Made by a program: the position numbers and the translations under genes. A stretch of DNA of 64,000 bases from Goodfellowiella coeruleoviolacea. GTDB lineage: Bacteria > Actinomycetota > Actinomycetes > Mycobacteriales > Pseudonocardiaceae. The notes below the pieces were generated by a model. That model was not told where the DNA came from. It worked only from the letters and a program-made list of their open reading frames with translations, and did not search any database. The stretch covers positions 310,001 to 374,000 of the forward strand of contig NZ_JAMTCK010000004.1 of NCBI RefSeq assembly GCF_024171785.1, in the 5' to 3' direction. Positions 61,685 through 64,000 of this stretch are shown here, piece by piece (position 1 is the stretch's first letter; the number at the start of each line of letters is the position of its first letter).

Positions 61685-61701
61685 TTGTGGAGCGTCTACA
61701 A
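61685..61701 (-). promoter_or_regulatory. Candidate FasR box upstream of fabD
   Basis: On the minus strand TTGTAGACGCTCCACAA is a 17-bp palindrome with one mismatch, ending 53 bases before fabD. It overlaps a TAGACG hexamer. FasR activates the fab operon in Streptomyces, so this is the likely site. Confidence 0.5.
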
Positions 61702-61756
61702 ACGCCCGGCGACGCACGGCTGTCGGTTTTCCCCGATTCATCCGGTGGACCAGGCG

Positions 61757-61927
61757 TTATCCCGCAGCGTAACCGGGCTGCCCGAACCCCGTCGGTTGTG
61801 GCCTGACCTGCTTCTTCTCCTCCTGCCCCGGTTCGGCCCGCTCCGGCGCGGTGGCCCGCTCCGGTGGCACGGCCTGGTCCGCTGGGGCGACCTGGTCCGG
61901 TGGGGCGGCCCGCTCCGGCGCGCTCAC
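61757..61927 (-). CDS. Small repeat ORF between fasR and fabD
   Basis: A 56-residue ORF whose GTG start overlaps the fasR stop by four bases (GTGA), a sign of coupling. The N-terminal part has five hexapeptides such as APERAA, PPDQVA and PADQAV (an 18-bp repeat); the end is QEEKKQVRPQPTGFGQPGYAAG, written in parts: QEEKKQVRPQP, TGFGQPGYAAG. No family recognised. Confidence 0.45.
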   Translation of the reverse strand: MSAPERAAPPDQVAPADQAVPPERATAPERAEPGQEEKKQVRPQPTGFGQPGYAAG

Positions 61928-63327
61928 CACAGGCCGCGGGCCCTGGCCAGCCGGCCGACCGACAGCGCCACCCGCAGCACCAGCGAGTCCCTCGGGTCGT
62001 TGGGGTTGCGCCCGGTCAACTCGGTCACCCGGCGCAGCCGGTAGCGAACCGTGTTCGGGTGCACGTACAGCCGGCGCGCGCACGCCTCCAGCACGCCGCC
62101 GACCTCCAGGTAGGTGTCCACCGTGTCCAACAGCGCCGAACCCGCGTCCTCCAGCGGCCGGGCCACCCGGTCCACCAGCTGCCACTCGGCCTCCGGGTCA
62201 CCGGCCAGCGCCCGCTCCGGCAGCAGGTCCGTGGACCGCACCGGCCGAGGCGCACCCGGCCAGCCCACCACCGCGCGCAGCCCGGACAGCGCGTCCGCGG
62301 CACTGCGGTGCGCCTCGGCGATGCTGGTCACGGTCGGGCCGGCCACCACCGGCCCCGGCCCGAACGCGTCGGCCATCCTGGCCAGCACGTCCGGCCCGCC
62401 GGTCGGCTCGGTGGACCCGGCCAGCACCACCACCAGCCGCGAACCCTGCACGCTCAGCAGCACCGGCCGGCCGATCCGGGCCGCCCGGCTGCGCACCCCG
62501 AAAACCACCTGCGGCGGGTCCTCCGACGGGGGGTTCCCCACCAGCACGGTGGCCTCGGCGGCCAGGTCCCAGCCCAACGCCGCGGCCCGCGAGTACAGCG
62601 ACTCCTCGGCGTCACCCCGCACCACGCCGTCCACCACCAGCGCCTCCAGCCGGGCGTCCCACGCGCCCCTGGCCTCGGCGGCCGCCGCGTAGGAGGTGGC
62701 CGCGGCAAAGGCGATCTCCCGGCCGTAGCGCAGCACCGCCTCGGTCAGCGGCACCCGCTCGGCCGCGCTGTCGGCCAGGCCGGGCAGCTGCCGCTCGAAC
62801 ACCTCCAGCGCGACCCGGACCAGCTCCACGGTCTGGCGCAGCGACACCCAGCGGGACATGTCCCTCGGCGCGGCCCGGAACGCCTCGGCGGTGAGCCGGA
62901 TCACCTGCTTGGGGTCGCGCAGCCAGGACACGAACCCGGACACCCCGCCCTGGATCACCAGCAGCACGCTGGCCCGCTGGTCGGCCGGCATCCGGCGGAA
63001 CCAGGGCAGCCGCTGCTCCATGGCGGCGCTGGTGGCCGCGGCCAGCTCACCGGAGGCGCGTTCCAGGTTGTGCAGCGTTCGCGCGGACAGCGCCCGCGCC
63101 GCCGAGACCGCGCTGGTGGCGTTCGGGGCATCAGGGGCATCAGAGGCATCAGGGGCGTCCGGGGCACCGGCGCTGCCGCCCGGCTCGGTCGGGCTGGTCG
63201 CGTCATTGGGGCTCTCGCCCGACTTCGCCGGGCGCGCTGTGCCGCTGGGGCTCTCGCCCGACTTCGTCGGGCGCGCTGTGTCACTCGGGCTCTCGCCCGA
63301 CTTCGTCGGGCGATCCGCGCTGCTCAT
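61924..63327 (-). CDS. fasR: PucR-type regulator of fatty-acid synthesis (FasR-like)
   Basis: A 467-residue regulator. The N-terminal 75 residues are repeats and linker. A middle GGDEF-like/CdaR domain (residues about 200-370) carries LVVVLAGSTEPTGG. The C-terminal PucR HTH is DTVDTYLEVGGVLEACARRLYVHPNTVRYRLRRVTELTGRNP (in parts: TYLEVGGVLEACARRLYVHP, NTVRYRLRRVTEL). FasR of Streptomyces sits directly upstream of fabD and activates the fab operon; position and domains agree. Start ATG 63327. Confidence 0.88.
   Translation of the reverse strand: MSSADRPTKSGESPSDTARPTKSGESPSGTARPAKSGESPNDATSPTEPGGSAGAPDAPDASDAPDAPNATSAVSAARALSARTLHNLERASGELAAATSAAMEQRLPWFRRMPADQRASVLLVIQGGVSGFVSWLRDPKQVIRLTAEAFRAAPRDMSRWVSLRQTVELVRVALEVFERQLPGLADSAAERVPLTEAVLRYGREIAFAAATSYAAAAEARGAWDARLEALVVDGVVRGDAEESLYSRAAALGWDLAAEATVLVGNPPSEDPPQVVFGVRSRAARIGRPVLLSVQGSRLVVVLAGSTEPTGGPDVLARMADAFGPGPVVAGPTVTSIAEAHRSAADALSGLRAVVGWPGAPRPVRSTDLLPERALAGDPEAEWQLVDRVARPLEDAGSALLDTVDTYLEVGGVLEACARRLYVHPNTVRYRLRRVTELTGRNPNDPRDSLVLRVALSVGRLARARGLW
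63202..63318 (-). repeat. Three 39-bp repeats in the fasR 5' end
   Basis: Three in-frame copies of 39 bases encode RPTKSGESPSDTA-like units at the N-terminus. Each unit contains a self-complementary GCCCGACTTCGTCGGGC. Shorter GGCATCAGG repeats follow at 63121-63165. Confidence 0.85.
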
Positions 63328-63403
63328 GTCGCCCAGAATCGCACGCTGGGCCGCTGCCGCCCCGCTCCCGGGGCCGCGCGGTCACCGGGCCGGCCACGTA
63401 GTC

Positions 63404-63436
63404 GGGCCGCCCGGCGAGCGAAGCGCCGGGCGGCCC
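63404..63436. terminator. 13-bp hairpin between fasR and the MscS-like gene
   Basis: GGGCCGCCCGGCG (63404-63416) pairs perfectly with 63424-63436 around a seven-base loop. It is in a divergent promoter region 77 bases from the fasR start, an odd place for a terminator. Confidence 0.5.
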
Positions 63437-63593
63437 TCTCCCCGGTCCCCACCGGTCCCTCCACTCTGGACTGTTTTGGCGAGAAACGCCACGTCAGTCA
63501 CTCCTTCGTGCCACAGCCAGTTTGCCTTGGGCATGCCGCTGGGAAACGCTCCACCCAACACGTGAACGGTCGAGCTGCCCAGAGGAGAGTGTT

Positions 63594-64000
63594 GTGGGCG
63601 ATCAACTGCGCCGAGGGCTCGGGGACGCCTGGTCGGAACTCATCTCGTTCGTCCCCAGGCTCGTGGGCTTCCTGCTGGTGCTGCTCGTCGGCTGGCTGAT
63701 CGCCAAGGCCCTGGCCAAGGGCGTTGACCTGCTGCTCACCCGGACCGGCTTCCCGAAACTGGTGGAGCGCGCCGGGATCAGCCGAGTGCTGGGCAAGGCC
63801 CCGGTCAGCGCGACCGGACTGATCGTCAAGCTGGTCTTCTACTTCGTGCTGCTGATGGCGCTGCAACTGGCGTTCGGCATGTTCGGCGCCAGCAACCCGG
63901 TCAGCCAACTGCTCAATCAGGTGATTGCCTACCTGCCCCGGATCGTGGTGGCGGTGGTGCTGGTCCTGGTGGCCGCCGCGATCGGCGCGGCACTGCGGGA
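63594..64000 (+). CDS. MscS/CmpX-like mechanosensitive channel (partial, N-terminus)
   Basis: The first 135 codons of a membrane protein; the frame is open to the window end. AGAGGAGAG precedes GTG 63594. Hydrophobic segments are ISFVPRLVGFLLVLLVGWLIAKAL, LIVKLVFYFVLLMALQLAFGMFG, and RIVVAVVLVLVAAAIGAAL, with a linker VERAGISRVLGKAPVSATG typical of conserved TM-helix (CmpX-like) MscS relatives. The channel domain lies beyond the window. Confidence 0.8.
   Translation, partial: MGDQLRRGLGDAWSELISFVPRLVGFLLVLLVGWLIAKALAKGVDLLLTRTGFPKLVERAGISRVLGKAPVSATGLIVKLVFYFVLLMALQLAFGMFGASNPVSQLLNQVIAYLPRIVVAVVLVLVAAAIGAALR

Overview
The window is very GC-rich chromosomal DNA from an actinomycete. Gene order, the FasR-type fatty-acid locus, the smtB-zur pair, a DUF222/HNH gene and a cytidine-deaminase remnant beside era point to Pseudonocardiales (inference from family knowledge; no search was run). 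No phage, plasmid, CRISPR array or insertion sequence was seen.

Layout. Positions 1-20500 hold a housekeeping backbone: hemW end, a DUF222/HNH gene, hrcA-dnaJ-rsmE, a TetR gene, a HIT gene, phoH-ybeY-corC-cdd remnant-era, an RDD protein, recO, uppS, a zinc module (permease, TIGR03943 partner, and convergent smtB-zur) and glyS. The order resembles the hrcA-to-dnaG region of Mycobacterium tuberculosis. From 20500 to 37900, accessory genes sit between backbone members: a peptidase-E-like gene, an ABC exporter with a DesKR-like two-component system, a YdcF protein, a secreted GH43-lectin protein, dgt, a serpin, a double-FUSC transporter facing a MarR gene, a TetR-controlled DrrAB-like exporter and an ECF41-type sigma factor. 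dnaG follows at 37966. From 40400 to 57900 come a methyltransferase, tRNA-Asn, a DUF2236 protein, tRNA-Met, redox enzymes with a divergent TetR, an orphan response regulator, a structured RNA candidate, a MarR gene, a secreted GH6 cellulase behind a perfect CebR box, a secreted cyclohexadienyl-dehydratase-like protein, a flavoprotein and small hypotheticals including DUF3145. Positions 58100-63330 are the type II fatty-acid operon fasR-(small ORF)-fabD-fabH-acpP-fabF on the minus strand. The window ends in the start of an MscS-like gene.

How the genes work together. ABC pairs sit with their regulators, and zinc transport sits with its two metal sensors. The fab genes are chained by 4-base overlaps behind FasR with a palindrome upstream of fabD. 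Cellulose use is marked by CebR boxes, one of which has no obvious target gene. Many genes seem leaderless: a TANNNT hexamer lies 6-8 bases before the start codon.

Most unusual features. (1) A compact structured region at 48040-48290 reads, on the minus strand, as a Shine-Dalgarno sequence complementary to about 18 of 19 bases of the 16S 3' end, followed by a 12-codon ORF inside a hairpin loop. (2) Codon-phase tandem repeats, mostly 15 bp, interrupt regulators (ECF sigma, MarR) and also occur in spacers. (3) Twin operators lie between a TetR gene and an oxidoreductase gene.
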